Assembly (NCBI GenBank): GCA_047495785.1
Contig: JBLDXI010000013.1
Coordinates: 4,464,001-4,528,000, forward strand
Length of the DNA: 64,000 nt
Direction of reading: 5' to 3'
Origin: Lepidodermella squamata
Taxonomy: Eukaryota; Gastrotricha
Shown: positions 48,491 through 60,892 of the stretch, piece after piece
How positions within the stretch are numbered: the first letter of the stretch is position 1
How the letters are laid out: every line of letters starts with the position of its first letter
Program-made: the position numbers and the translations under genes
The notes under the pieces: model-generated
Seen by the model: the letters and a program-made list of their open reading frames with translations, nothing else
Told to the model about the DNA's origin: nothing
Databases searched by the model: none

Positions 48491-50184
48491 GGCAGTCGCT
48501 GCCGTCATTTCGGGAGAGCACGCCGGGTTGGGTGCAAAATTGCTCAGCTGGCGAGGTTCTAGCCAGACAAAAGTAAATAATATGTGATGCGCCCACCTAA
48601 TTTTTTCTTTCAAATTGACAGGATGACAGTTTTCTGAAAATTATAATGCCGAATGACTTGTGCGTGAGAATTATTTTTTCAACATGTGGTGTAAGAGAAG
48701 TGAGGCAACCAGAGTGAAAATGATGGAGATTATGGTTTTAACCAGCCTTTTTCCATCTATGATGTAAGCGTGTTATTCCTGTCTCCGATATTTAAGAAGG
48801 AACAAGGCGAAGATTGAAATCACTCGAAATTCGTGATGGAGAAACAATGAATACGTTCTCCAGTTCACCTTAAAGGAATCGAATTTTCAATTTTACCCGC
48901 TTTGTAACGGAGTAAGTATCTAATATTCGATATTCCTTGTCGATTCAGCTTGATTTCTTCGAATAATTATCAAGTTCGATTTACCTTTTTAGGGGAATTA
49001 CCCACTTGCGCATTGAATTCTAGTTAATTTTGTATCACTTGCGCATTCATTTTCAATTGTTGAGGTTAGCTCCGTTATTACGGCATCACAAAAATATATT
49101 TTTATGGAAATAATTAGGTATCCATGAAATGACATGGTTTCGGGCAAGTTTCCTTTCTAGCAATTTCAAGTTCCATACAGTTTCTAGCAAAGCTAATTGA
49201 TCATTTAGACGGGATTCACGACTTGGACTCTTCTTTAACATTCTCTGGGATGGAACAATGATAAACGCGCATACCCTCAGCTTAGCAAACCGAGCCTGTC
49301 GAGGGGGTCTAATTTCCGAGATTGAGCCCTGCACGGTCTAACTACGCATCAAGTGGCAGAGAAAAAGAACTGAACTGTCCAAATTTTCTGCAAATCCCGT
49401 TTCTATTTTTATCGCAAGCCACACCAGTAACCCCAAGATACGGCGTTTCATTGATGCTGAATTCTTTCCGTAAAAATATGTTAATGAAATGCCTAAATGA
49501 CGAATCGAACATCATAATTCAAAAATAGATGCGCCAAAACTTACCAAAATTTAATGCCCAAGTAGGGTACACCCGTTAAGTGATTCTGTCTTCTTCGAAA
49601 TATATTTCCAACCGCGGCATTGCATCGCAATTGCTTAGATTGTAGAGTTTTCCTTTGTTTTATAGTAATTTCTTTTGCCTTGATTAATTAAAAGTTCAAA
49701 AAATCCCAACTTGATTTACTGATACTGATACTGTTTTATTTTGCAATTTGTCTTTCGACATTTAGCAATTAGGAATTAACAAAACGTTAAGTTATGGCGC
49801 CTTACCACAGAAATTGTGAATTTTTCCAAGTCAGTACATTTCGATAACGTGTTTGTTTCGATAACGTGTTTAGTTTTAGGCGGGCTCATTATTTATTTAT
49901 ATTGAGGCGTTGCTCGGACATTGACATTTCTCAACCCATTTTCTACTAATTCACTTTGTTTTTGTGGCTATCTTGATTGTCGAGGAGACCCTATGAGGTG
50001 CCAACTTTATTGTTATCATTTTGTGTTTAGGCGGGCACATTTTTACTCCTAAATTTGATGACTTGGTCCTCGCCTAGTTTTCGGTTTTTCAAACTCTTCG
50101 GTATGTTTTTTGATTGATTTCTTTATTATTAAACCTCAATGCCTCTCTTTCAGGTGTGAACATAACATTAGACTGAGCTGTTAC
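48491..50184. other. Intergenic upstream of the formin gene
   Basis: No gene is recognised. TTTCGATAACGTGTTT occurs twice at about 49846-49876, and a similar phrase occurs at about 38867. CTCTCTTTCAG at about 50155 is an acceptor 30 nt before the formin start. Confidence 0.4.
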
Positions 50185-53100
50185 ATGGGAGGCAGCCATT
50201 CGAAGCACTCGAACAACCACCTGCCCTACGATGACCACCTGCCGCAGTCGCCCACCTTCGACACGCTCGACAACCACCACCACCAGCCGGGCTCGAGCAG
50301 TGGCGGGCGAGAGACGCCCGTTCCGGCGTCGCATTCGAACGGCCACGTGAGCGGCGACAACGCGAGTAGCAACAACGAGAATCTGACGACCATCGACGAG
50401 ATAAAGGCGAAGGCGGCACTGGCGAAGGACGGCCATCGGCGGCTGGACGAGCTGGCGCCGGAGAAGAAGGCGGCTCTGCTGGAGGCCTACTCGAAGATGG
50501 ATGAGCATTTGCAGAAGCCGGGCAAGATTCGCGACAATCTGGAAAGCGCCGTCGAGTTGGCCATTGTCGATTTGAAGCGAAATTTTTTCAACGAAGAGCT
50601 GACCGTATTTCTACGAGACCTTGAACCTGCGCTTCGCAGCAACACTGTCGAGTAAGTTTTGACTTATTCAATTGAACGGCCTAGGAAATTCTAGCTCGCA
50701 AACAAATCCTTGATTCATTTTAGTGGAACCAAATTTCGGAATTTTCTAGTGGTCGCAAATCACTTTTCGGATATTTTTGCGGGTCAAGATGTATATTGGG
50801 CATGAGCTGAACTCTTTCCCCTCTTTGGAAACAAAGTTGGACATGCCTCTTGATGTTTTCGTGTTTTTTCAGCTGGATAAACGAGTTTATCGGACCGGAC
50901 TGTAAACCGATTGACTTGTTAACTTCTTGCCTGCACGCACTGCTCGATGCTATTCGAGGCCAACGGGTGAGGCGCCGTTATCCAGCTTCAACGTCACAAC
51001 GTCTTCGCAGTACTTTCAAAGGTACGTCATCACCTTCATTCGTTTATTCAAGTTGACAGCCTAATATTTACGTAATTAGTTTCACTTTCAGCGGAGGCGA
51101 ATTTCAAATATTAAATTGTTAGCCATATTACAACTGTTTTAGAGTAAATCTTGTCAAGAAAAATGTTAAGCACCGAAAAAAATAAATTTCAGCACTATGT
51201 GAATTAATTTGCTGGCAAAATCAGGAGTCTTTCCCTAATTTCAGAAAGTTCGATCTAAGTTTCGGGACCTTTGGGTTTCTTGAGCTTTCCAACCCTAATT
51301 TCATGTTTTTGCCTTCAAATTTGTTAAGGCCAAGTTATCTCAGCTTTCTATATGAGATATGATTCTCACTCAGTCTTAAATGCTGAATGTTATGATCAAA
51401 GAATTTCGAATATTACTTAACCGGAAAGCCGTTCAAGTTCGAATATCAACTGCGTTTTAATCAATTTTAATCTTTGAAATTACCGAGTTTTGATGCCATG
51501 AATTGAATAACAAAAGCTTTTAAATTTTATTTTTGACTCTTTACCAAACCCAAAGAAAATCCAAGTTACAATTAGCAGATTTGAAGCTGAAAAATTGCTT
51601 ATATACTTGGATACAATTATTAAATGGTCTATTTTCGTAAGATTCGAAGCCTCGATCGAATTGTCTGCCTAGAATCAGGCGATTGAAGCCGTACGACATG
51701 GCGATAGATTACTCGAACAACGGTACTCAATGTTGTTTGTACTGTCAATTTATCATTTTTATCATTTGGGACTTTTTCGGTCTACTGTTCACCTAACCTT
51801 GTGTAATCACTGTTTCGTGAAAAAAACGAACAATTTGTGTCAATTTAAAACCATTTTTTCGTGTTTTCCCAATGTAGTGAGGAGTGGTTTGAGGCGCAGT
51901 GGATCGAAACGGCTGTCGAAGCCCGAGCAAGATCTGAACGATGCCGTCGCGCTGTGCATCCGCTGCCTGAAGGCGATCATGAACTACCGCGACGGGTTTC
52001 ACAAGGTGCTCGACCACAAATCGGCCATCAACTTGATCGTGTTGTCGCTGGCGTTGCGCGAGAGTTCGCGCGTCAAAGTGCTCATTCTGGAAATGCTGAC
52101 GGGCATCATCAACTTCGACGCGGTTGCCGGGCGCAAAATTGTCCTCGATGCATTTGACAACATGAAAATTGTCCTGAACGAGCCGCATCGCTTTCACTTG
52201 TTGCTCAAAGACTTTTCGGTTGCTTACAAAGCTGATATCACGTTTGCGGTTGGTTTATTTTTATATTAAAATTAATAATTTAAACGGATACGCTAAGTTT
52301 TATCCGATGTGTCTAAGGGCAAACGTGTTGCGAAAATTAGTTAACTCGGCCAAAATTGATGCCGTAGTGGTTTTTAAACTGGACCTCTTAAAACTTTGAT
52401 TTTTTACTATTTTGAACACTATTTTTTCGCAGATCACGTGCATTCGCTTCATCAACATCCTCGTCAATTTTCACGATGATTTGGCCGTTGCTGACTATTC
52501 AGCCCAGCGCATCGCCCTGCAGTGGGAGTTCCGGCAAAGCGGCCTCGAAGCTCTTTTACCGGTAAATTTTGCTAAATATAACGCATCTTCGAAACAAATT
52601 TTGCCATGCTTGTTAACATTGTGTTCAGACACGATATTTGGAGAGTGAAGTCGCGGTAAGGCTCTCTCCCTTATTGCCTATTCATAAGTCTGTGCGCTTT
52701 TGCTTCGGTTAAAGATGTGGTTTAACGGGGCTTAGCCTTTGTAACGTCCACCCTTGTCGTTGTTCTTGTGTTCGTATTACCCCTTATTGCCTAGTAATTG
52801 AAATCGCCTCATTTTGGCTTTTTATACCTGCCTTGCACTCATTTAGAACGGGCAACAGAATTTCTCAAACGATTTCTTAGAAGTCTTGAAGACTCTCATG
52901 ATTTTTAACCAAATAATTATTGTGGGCCCCTTAAATTCGATTGCTTTAATTGGTTGTCGCAACCAAATTTCGTCTTGATGAAGCTCATCATGCTTGTGAT
53001 AAAGCAAGGCTTCTCAAAGAGGGGGGTCCAGCCAGTGGGATTGCATCTGAAAACTCATTCTAACTCGCCTCAAATCCCGAAAAAATATGCTAAAGGATAA

Positions 53101-56100
53101 CTTGCCTCGCTATAATCGCTTTTATCAATGAGCTATAAAACTACAAATGCGCGGGGCATTGTTGAAAAACATGATTTTTCTATAATAGGAACGATTGGCC
53201 GAGGGCGAAACAGACCGATTGACTGCTGAGGTGCAGGCTTACGTTGAGAACATCATCGACGTGAACAGCTTGATTTCGGCCGCGGAACAGCTCGGCGCCC
53301 TACAGGCCGAACATGAAGCAGCCGCTCTACAACTATCGCACGCCCGAGACACGATTCGCGAGCTAGAGGTCGAATCGAAGGACAAGCAAATCGCAGCTGA
53401 GAAGCGAATCGCCGATCTCGTGGCCGAAGTCACGATTTTAAAGGAAAAAATTTCGAATCTAGAGAAGAATTTGGCGAAAAAACCGGCGCCGGTTGCGACG
53501 ACAAATGTGCAAATTTCGATGGTACCAGCGTCGCACGTGTCCACCCTGCCGAAAAGCGACTCGCAGACGCAGATACCACCCCCGCCGCCTCCGCTACCGG
53601 TGCTGACGAAAAACCCGTCGAATGCGAGCCAAGACTCGGCAGTCGGCCCGCCGGTCCCACCGCCGATCGACCCTGTGACCCTGGCGCCCGGCGGGCCCCC
53701 TGCTCCGCCGCCACCTCCGCCGCCTCCCCCGCCGCCTCCAGCTATGGGCGCCCCGCCACCGCCGCCCCCTCCACCCGGTATGAAAGCACCCCCACCGCAA
53801 AGCACCCAGCAGACGAGGAAATGCCCGGAGCCGCCGTTCGCAATGCAGCCGATCAGCTGGACAGCCATCAAGGCGCCGCAGGCCCGGGGCACCCTGTTCG
53901 ATAAAATGAACGAAGACAAGCTGTACGAAGTGTTGGACCTATCCAGCTTCGCCCACGTCTTCAAACTGCCGACGTCGCCGTCGCATAACGGTTCGATGGT
54001 TGATTTGAACCAATCGACGTCGATCGACTCGATCGCCCCGCAGTCGGCGACGAAACGCGGCGTCCCACCCGGCACGCCCGGGGTCGACAGTCCAGCGGCG
54101 TCGCTGCCGGATACCTCGCACGTGTTGGACTCGAAAAGTTTCCAGAAAGTGGCGATTCTACGGCGCCGATTGCCGCACGACATCGAGTCGATAGTTCGAT
54201 CGATCAATAATTTGGACGTTCGATTTTTGTCGTCTGAACACATTGATACGCTGCTGAAATTGGTCCCGGGCGAGGCGGAGATTGCGGCGTTCGCCGCGTG
54301 TGGCCTGCAGACGTCGGAGATGGGCTGCGATGAGGATCGGTTGATGTCGAGTTTGATCCACGTCGAGCGGTTGCAGCAGAAATTGGAGATTATGCAGTTC
54401 ATGCTGGCGTGTGGCGAGACGATTCGCTCGCTGCGGCCGAAAATTGCGAGTGTGTCGACGGCGGCGAATGCTGTGCGCGCTTCGAAACGCCTGCATAAGC
54501 TGATCGAGGTCATACTGGCGCTTGGAAATTACGCTAATGTACGTTTTTTTCTAAAATTGTCCAAATTGAGCGAAAATTTGTAAAGTCTTGGTGGTTTTAT
54601 ATATGTATATCCCTGACTGCTGAAATGCGATGCGAATGCTCAGAAATATTCGAAATGGCATCAGAATAGTACTGAAGTTAGCCAAGTTAGTCGACGGTAA
54701 AAAAAATCCCAAGAAATCTGGTGGCACAGCCGGGTAAAATTCCCGAAATTTCAGAACCAGTTACCATGCGGTATTTCTTCGGTAAGATCGCGGAGAAAGG
54801 ATGGAAGATTTTAAATGGGTCTAAATAAGTGCACCACCTAAAATGAGGTTCCAGCACTAAATTTGAGAGTGCGTTTACCTAATTTGCAAACGGCTCTCAC
54901 TAAATCATTTGGGCACCTAAATATGAGTTCCAGCACTAAATATCAGCATTCAGTGCCTATTACTGCTGTTAAGCCCAGGCGAGGCTCTCGGGCATTCTCG
55001 ACCACGCGCCCTCAGACTAGGTTTTCACCGTATTCCGTATTACCGAGAGCTCAAGCCACTTTTATAGTGCTGTAAGGTAGGCATGGGTTTACGGTTCCGA
55101 GAAATGTTAAGGAGTTGGGATTAGGATTAGGATATGATGCACCCGCGATTTTAGGCTCGCTTGCATAATTTTAAGAGAAATACGGACTTCAAAATAATGC
55201 ATATTATGCAAATGAGCCATGATGTTGAGATTAGCATCACTTTATGACTCACTCTTTCGATTGGGAATTGTTAAGTTGCTCACTGCCTACAACTCTGCTG
55301 CGGAACGCCGCCATTGGCTTTTTACGCGGGACCATCATGGTGGGACCCTGAGTGGCAGTATGGACTGTATTTCGGTGGCAGTATGGGCTTTATCCGAAAC
55401 TTTGAAACTTATCAGCTTCAAGAGTAATTATAGCTAACTGAGACGTCTTTATCATCGCAGTCTTTGTTTGAAGGTTAGGTGTTGCGCAATAGTGATCAAA
55501 GTCAGCTTTCACCTTTTGAAATGCATAGGATAGAGATAGGACTGAAATGGTTTGCCACTTGCCACGTCTCGTTTAAGCAGGAAGTGAGTGGCTGTAGTAG
55601 CAAAGAATAAAATAGTGCTATTTGCCCATAACTAAAGTAGACTAACAATGAGTTCCTCCTGAAAGAGGCCCTCCCAGCGTAACTTAAATTTCAACATCCT
55701 GCCTTATTTGCATGTGCGCACATTTTTTACGGCCTAGCAAGCTTTTGACCTTTGACCTACAAGTGATGCCTGACCCTGCTTGCGATTAGCGGCGGACATT
55801 ACCACCAAATCTGCAGTGTCCAAGTGTGAAAAAGCAAGTGTTTATGGTTGATTGATTAGGGATCGGGGATAGGGAATAGGGCCCAGGTCGATTGGCAGAT
55901 CCTCGAAGTAACTGCTCTCCAGCGGCCTCGCTAGTGCGGCATGATGACATTTCTATCCACGAATTAGGTGGTGGCTTTGTATATTTAGTGTTAGAGTTGC
56001 TTATTTAGTGTTGAATAGGATTAGTGCGAGTGACTTTCAAATTTAGTGCTGGAACCTTAAATTTAGTGCTGGAACCTTATTTTTAGTAGGTGCAGTTGGC

Positions 56101-59100
56101 ACACCCATTTTAAATTAATGAATTTCTTCTAAAAACTTGATTTGAATTAAAAATAGTCTGCAGAAATTAAACATTGGAAAATTGCTGCGGAATTTGTTCT
56201 TATAATTTTTAATTACCCGCTAGAAGTTGACGGTCCACTTTTAGGTCCACTTTTCTTTTATTATCAGCGGCCATCCCTTAACTTGATTTTCAATTAGTAT
56301 TTTGATGAGTTCATGATTAGTTGACCTCGGTATCCGGTGGTATGCGTCATCAAAGTTGAAAGAAAACACGTATTTATTTGTGAAAAAAAACAAAAAAATG
56401 TAGTTCAAATGGCTGGCTGCATAATGGTCGCGGCCATTAAGCGAAATAATATTTAGCTCTGTCGCTCTCCTTCATGCGCCACAACATCATGCCACAACAC
56501 TTCATGCTCGGGCCTTTGTATGATTGTAACGACGCCATACATTTCGGCGATTGCTTCCTTGCCTGCGAAGGTTCCACGACGTCTTGAAATCAGACAAGAC
56601 GTGAATAGTAGCGAATACTAGGCTAGCCAGCCTATCGTGACCTTCCTTGTGGCACGACTTGCATGATATCAGTGATTTCGAAGCTTCGTCGAAAGTAGCG
56701 ATTGAGGGGCATTCTTGCAGCGCCATGAATTGTGGTATTTGTGGCCGTCAACGTAGCGACAGACGTTTCCCTTCATGTTGATAAATTCCAAGTACTTCAA
56801 ACCGATGGATATCTTTGGTGGTCTACTACGACCCCCTTTCACCGGAACCAAAGGCAACCTGGGCGCCGATGTAGTGTCTTCGAGAGGAACGAGCTCAAGT
56901 AGTCGTAGTCGAACTCGAAGCAATACGTTAATATCACTCTAGACAGTCGCTGATGTTATCTTGTCGACCAAGCCATGCTTGTAGGTTCGAATGTGCACCT
57001 CGACCCTCCCTTGGTTGGTTCGGCCCGAAATAGTTCCGAGTTTCCGCTTGTAAATGCTGCTCCACACATCTGGATTAGCTGAGGCTGTCTTTGGAGCGTT
57101 TTGATCACTCGAGGACGGTGAAGCTCGTTCTTCGCTCTAGATCTGGCGAGTACGTGCGCGATCGACGTTCGATCGCCAGATAGCACCGAGTTTGCCAAAT
57201 GCTGCCTGGATTTGTTATGGTCACGTCATGTCAAATCGATGAGCGTATTGGCAAGGTGGGCCGCCGACTTCTACTTTTGGGGTATTTTTAGAAGTTAGCG
57301 GGCATCACCGGACCTCTAAATGAAACTCGCGAAAATATGAAACTGCCACCGAACTCATCAAAATACTCATTGTAAATCGGATCATGTTTAGGGTTAAGGG
57401 GTGGCCGCTGATAGTAAAAAAAAATGGACCGCCGACTTCTGCCAGATTTTGAAATTTAAATTTAAATTTTTGAAATAATTTCAAAATGAACTTATTTTTT
57501 ATTAGAAAATTGAATCATTTTACTGTTCTAGAAATTTTGCTCTGGATTTTAATTTTTTTGTGAGATTTTCGCTAGAATTTCTAACCAAATACCTATATTT
57601 ACCTATATTTCCATTTTTTCGATTTTTTAGGCGTCATCCCGGCGAACTGCTGACCCGGCTTACGGCATAAAACTCGCAAGTTTGGACCTGATAACCAATT
57701 ACAAATCGCCGAAGGACAAGTCGTACACGCTGCTGCACTACATTGTCGAAAATGTGACAAAACTCGTGCCGGAATTGAAGGATTTAAAGGACGAGCTGCC
57801 GCAGATGGACGAGGCGGCCGGCGTTGATCTCGAGGCGATCAACACAGAAATCGCGTGGCTGAAGAAGTCGATCGAGCAGGGCAAAGCTGAGGCGGCCGGG
57901 CGGCGAGAACCGCCCCAGGAATTGGTTAATTTCCTGCGCGAAAACGAGCGGGAAATCGAGCAGTTGGTGGCGGACAAAAGCGCGGCTCACGATGCGCTGC
58001 GCCAGGCTGCGGAGCTGTTCGGTGAAAATCCACGCACGTGCCAGCCGTCGACGTTTTTTGCCGTTTTTTCACGCCTTGCGACCAATTGGAAGAAAACCGA
58101 GGCGGATTTGGCGGCGCGGGCGAAGATTCGGCCGAATGTCCTCGCGAGGCAGACGACTGCAGTCGCCTCGAATGGGCGTATTTTGGCGTCAAATGGCGCG
58201 TCGAACCAGGCCGTTCAGCAGAATACGCCCTTGGACTCGAAATTGCCTCAGTTGGGGCTGAATAAATCGGCGGTTTCGATGCCGCGTGGTGGTGTCAATA
58301 TGTTCGGCATGTCGGATGAGCTGCAGGCGAAAATGACGAAGCAGCGATCGCGGGCTGAAGGGTCGAGCATTGCCTCGGCTATGGCCAATTCGATGATTGC
58401 TGAGAGCGAAAATTCAAATTCGAATGCATACGCGAGGCGGGAGACTTTGGAGGAAATTATTTCAAGTAAACCCAAATATCAATATATACGGAAGAATAAT
58501 TTTTGTTGAAATTCGGAAAAATTCACGGGAATTTGAATCCGAAAAATTCTATTGATTGGGTAAAACCGATTTTTTTTCATTTCATTTAAAAAAACCACTT
58601 CAAATTTTGATTGCTTGCAATGTGAATAATTGAATTGAATTGAAACGAAAATTGAGTTTTCTAGCCTAAAATTTCAATTTTTTGGTTGCAAATTGGCTAG
58701 ACCTGGAACAAGGGAAATTCATACTGATAAGTGATTGAAAATCAGAGAATTCTCATAGCGGAGCTAAATTTCGACAATCGGCTCCAAACTTTAAATATGC
58801 ATAGGATTGTCATTTTTCGATAATTTTGGAACCGCAATCAAGCCTCAATTGTTTGAACTTAATCAGAAAATTGAGCAGAATTTTGAAGAAATAAGTTGGA
58901 CTATCGAATCCCAAAAATTCTGAAGCCAATCAATTATTCTTCTTCCTTTTCATATTTACAATAATTTCCATCATTTTTGTTGCTCAATTCGACTCTTGAA
59001 GTTGAATGTTATCGTTAAAAATTCTCGCTTTTTCAGTGGAAATGAATAGCAACTAAATGTGATATTTCTTTCCTTCCAGGTGTCAAGACGAGTCCATATC

Positions 59101-59183
59101 GCCGGCCCGTTCGAACTGGCAACCACGCGAACCTCGACGGCGTGAGTCCAACAACGTCACCTTTGCCGCCTCTGCTGTCCTAA
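50185..59183 (+). CDS. FMNL: Formin-like protein (FMNL/FRL type diaphanous-related formin)
   Basis: Eight exons: 50185-50651, 50873-51021, 51878-52248, 52433-52561, 52629-52655, 53189-54538, 57631-58465 and 59080-59183. Phases agree, giving 1143 aa. It begins MGGSHSKHSNN, a likely N-myristoylation site as in FMNL1-3. The GTPase-binding/FH3 region follows (LDELAPEKKAALLEAYSKMDEHL, CIRCLKAIMNYRDGF, IRFINILVNFHDD), then a coiled coil (53240-53480). A proline-rich FH1 (about residues 510-590) and the FH2 domain (PISWTAIKAPQARGTLFDKMNED to FGENPRTCQPSTFFAVFSRL) follow. The C-terminus reads LEEIISSVKTSPYRRPVR, the DAD-like WH2/IIxxLK region. It nucleates and elongates unbranched actin filaments downstream of Rho-family GTPases. 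The 27-nt exon 5 is required by phase and alignment. The exon 2/3 region is poorly conserved and less sure. Intron 6 (3.1 kb) contains two transposon copies. Confidence 0.9.
54829..56094. mobile_element. TIR DNA element in formin intron 6
   Basis: The ends read TGCACC[A/T]CTAAAAT-type sequence followed by AGGTTCCAGCACTAAAT, inverted relative to each other at 54829-54870 and 56045-56094. The GTTCCAGCACTAAAT unit is repeated two or more times near each end. About 1.27 kb. Internal frames carry no transposase I recognise. Confidence 0.65.
56221..57446 (-). mobile_element. Degenerate MULE-type element with FLYWCH-like frame, in formin intron 6
   Basis: The ends are inverted: AGAAGTTGACGGTCCAC...ATTATCAGCGGCCA at 56225-56276, and its counterpart at 57399-57444. 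On the minus strand a frame at 56923-56669 reads LKYLEFINMKGNVCRYVDGHKYHNSWRCK, which looks like a FLYWCH zinc finger as found in Mutator-like elements. Another minus-strand frame near 57020-56960 reads GRVEVHIRTYKHGL. That matches the ALESHIRTYKHSL segment of the large element at the window end. Frames are broken, so this is a dead relative of that element. Confidence 0.6.
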
Positions 59184-60890
59184 ATGCTGAAGCTGATGAA
59201 TTATGATATCTAGGCTTGCCACTTATTGTTGCTCGTTTTTCTTAAATTTCGATGATTTGCTAAACAAATCCGTGCCAGGATAGTGCCAGGATATTACGGC
59301 TTTTTACTTATTACACGAGTGCTAAGAACAAAAGCGCGGTTCTATACTACAATTGCTACTTCACTTTTTACTATGACGCTAAAATTTCTATTGTATACTT
59401 CACTCGCGGAACAATGATGCTTTAAACCGGAAAATCGAATACTTGGTGTTGTAACCCCACTTTGAAATTGTCTCAATTTTTCAGTATTTTTCTTCTTGCT
59501 AATTTTTAGGCAGTTGTGAGATAGTTTTACAGCACATTCCGTAGTATTTTTCACATGAAAAAAGAATAATTTTGCTCTTTGAAACAATAATTTTTTCACT
59601 CGCGTGTGGTGATATTGTGTCTTCAAGCTTAACTTTGCAATCGGTGGTAATTGAAATCAGAAAAAATTGTGAACTATTCGGGTGACGGTGCTCATGATAA
59701 CGTGATTCAATTTTTGATACGGTTAGTAAACTTCGCCTCTTATCTAGCTATAACTGATTTTTAGAAAATTGGACCATTACCCTAACATTTACGTCAAAAC
59801 ACCCCTCATAATATTAGGCCAACATTTCGTAAAAATTCACATATCTATGCATAATTTTAGATTTCAACGTTAAATTGCCCTTATATTCCGATTTTACGGA
59901 AGTTCATTATTTTGTGTACCTTTTAATTTTTGTCTTTTAAATGGCTTACCCTGCTGATCGACTGATATGCACCTGACCTACTTATATTAATATACCTTAT
60001 TTTTGAGGCACTTTGAAAACTATGCAAAATTATTATCGAATACTTGATGAGTAAAGAATATGCAAATTTGTGTTTAAATTGAGATAAAATCAACCCAACT
60101 CGTCTCTTGTTCAGTCTGCTTTTCAATCGATTTTTCTTTTGCCTTTTGTTGATACATATGCCGATAACTGTGAATCTACCTTCTACCGTTGTTCTTATAC
60201 TTCTTCTTATATATGCAGAAAAAAGTTAAATTTTATTGCTACTTCTGGTGAAATTTAATGTCCGCTATCGAATGTCTTTTATTCTTCTTATAACAAGGAA
60301 TCACGACGTGATTCGGCTTTGAAAGAAACGAAAAAATGATGCAAACAAAGCTTGACTTTATACTATTAAAATTGCGAATTGTTGCAGTTTCTTGACGCTT
60401 TTGTTTTGAAGTCTTTTCTAGAGTTTATTTTCAGTGTTATATGCGCGATCCTGTTGAATATGGAGAGCTGAGGGGAAGTAAACTATAGAAGGGGTTCCGG
60501 ATGAAAAGGATGAAAGGTTTAATATCAATTATCTGAAGGTCTAAAGGAAGAGGTTTCTGAGATCGGTGAAATGCTAACAATTTAGTGAAATTCGTGAATT
60601 TACTTACTGGGATCGACGGAAAATGGCCGCAAATGACCTTCGGGTTTCTGGGAAATTTTGGAAAAGGAATGCTGCTTCAAAGTCGCGGTGATGAAATCGA
60701 AAGTCCGCTAATCATTTTACTTGAATTTAGTCGTCATTTTATTCTAATTTATTCAAATGAAGAGTCTGGCTAGAATCGCGAGAAACCAATCCATCTCAAA
60801 GGTGAGCCGCTTTTATTTAGGCTTTATCTACCTATTTTAATTGCAAACAAATTTGTTCAAGCCTGTTTTACTGTAAAATTTTGACGTGGC
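59184..60890. other. Intergenic after the formin gene
   Basis: About 1.7 kb, AT-rich, probably including the formin 3' UTR. I see no gene here. Frames at 59342-59626, 59923-60126 and 60585-60773 show no domain. Confidence 0.45.
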
Positions 60891-60892
60891 TG

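Noticed and set aside
51660-51715. Possible extra formin exon (AIEAVRHGDRLLEQ frame)
   Set aside because: The exons on either side already join in phase, and the region is too poorly conserved to support it.
53239-54513. 424-codon minus-strand frame opposite the formin
   Set aside because: It is a mirror of the GC-rich, proline-coding FH1/FH2 exon (Gly runs opposite Pro runs). The plus-strand formin explains it fully.
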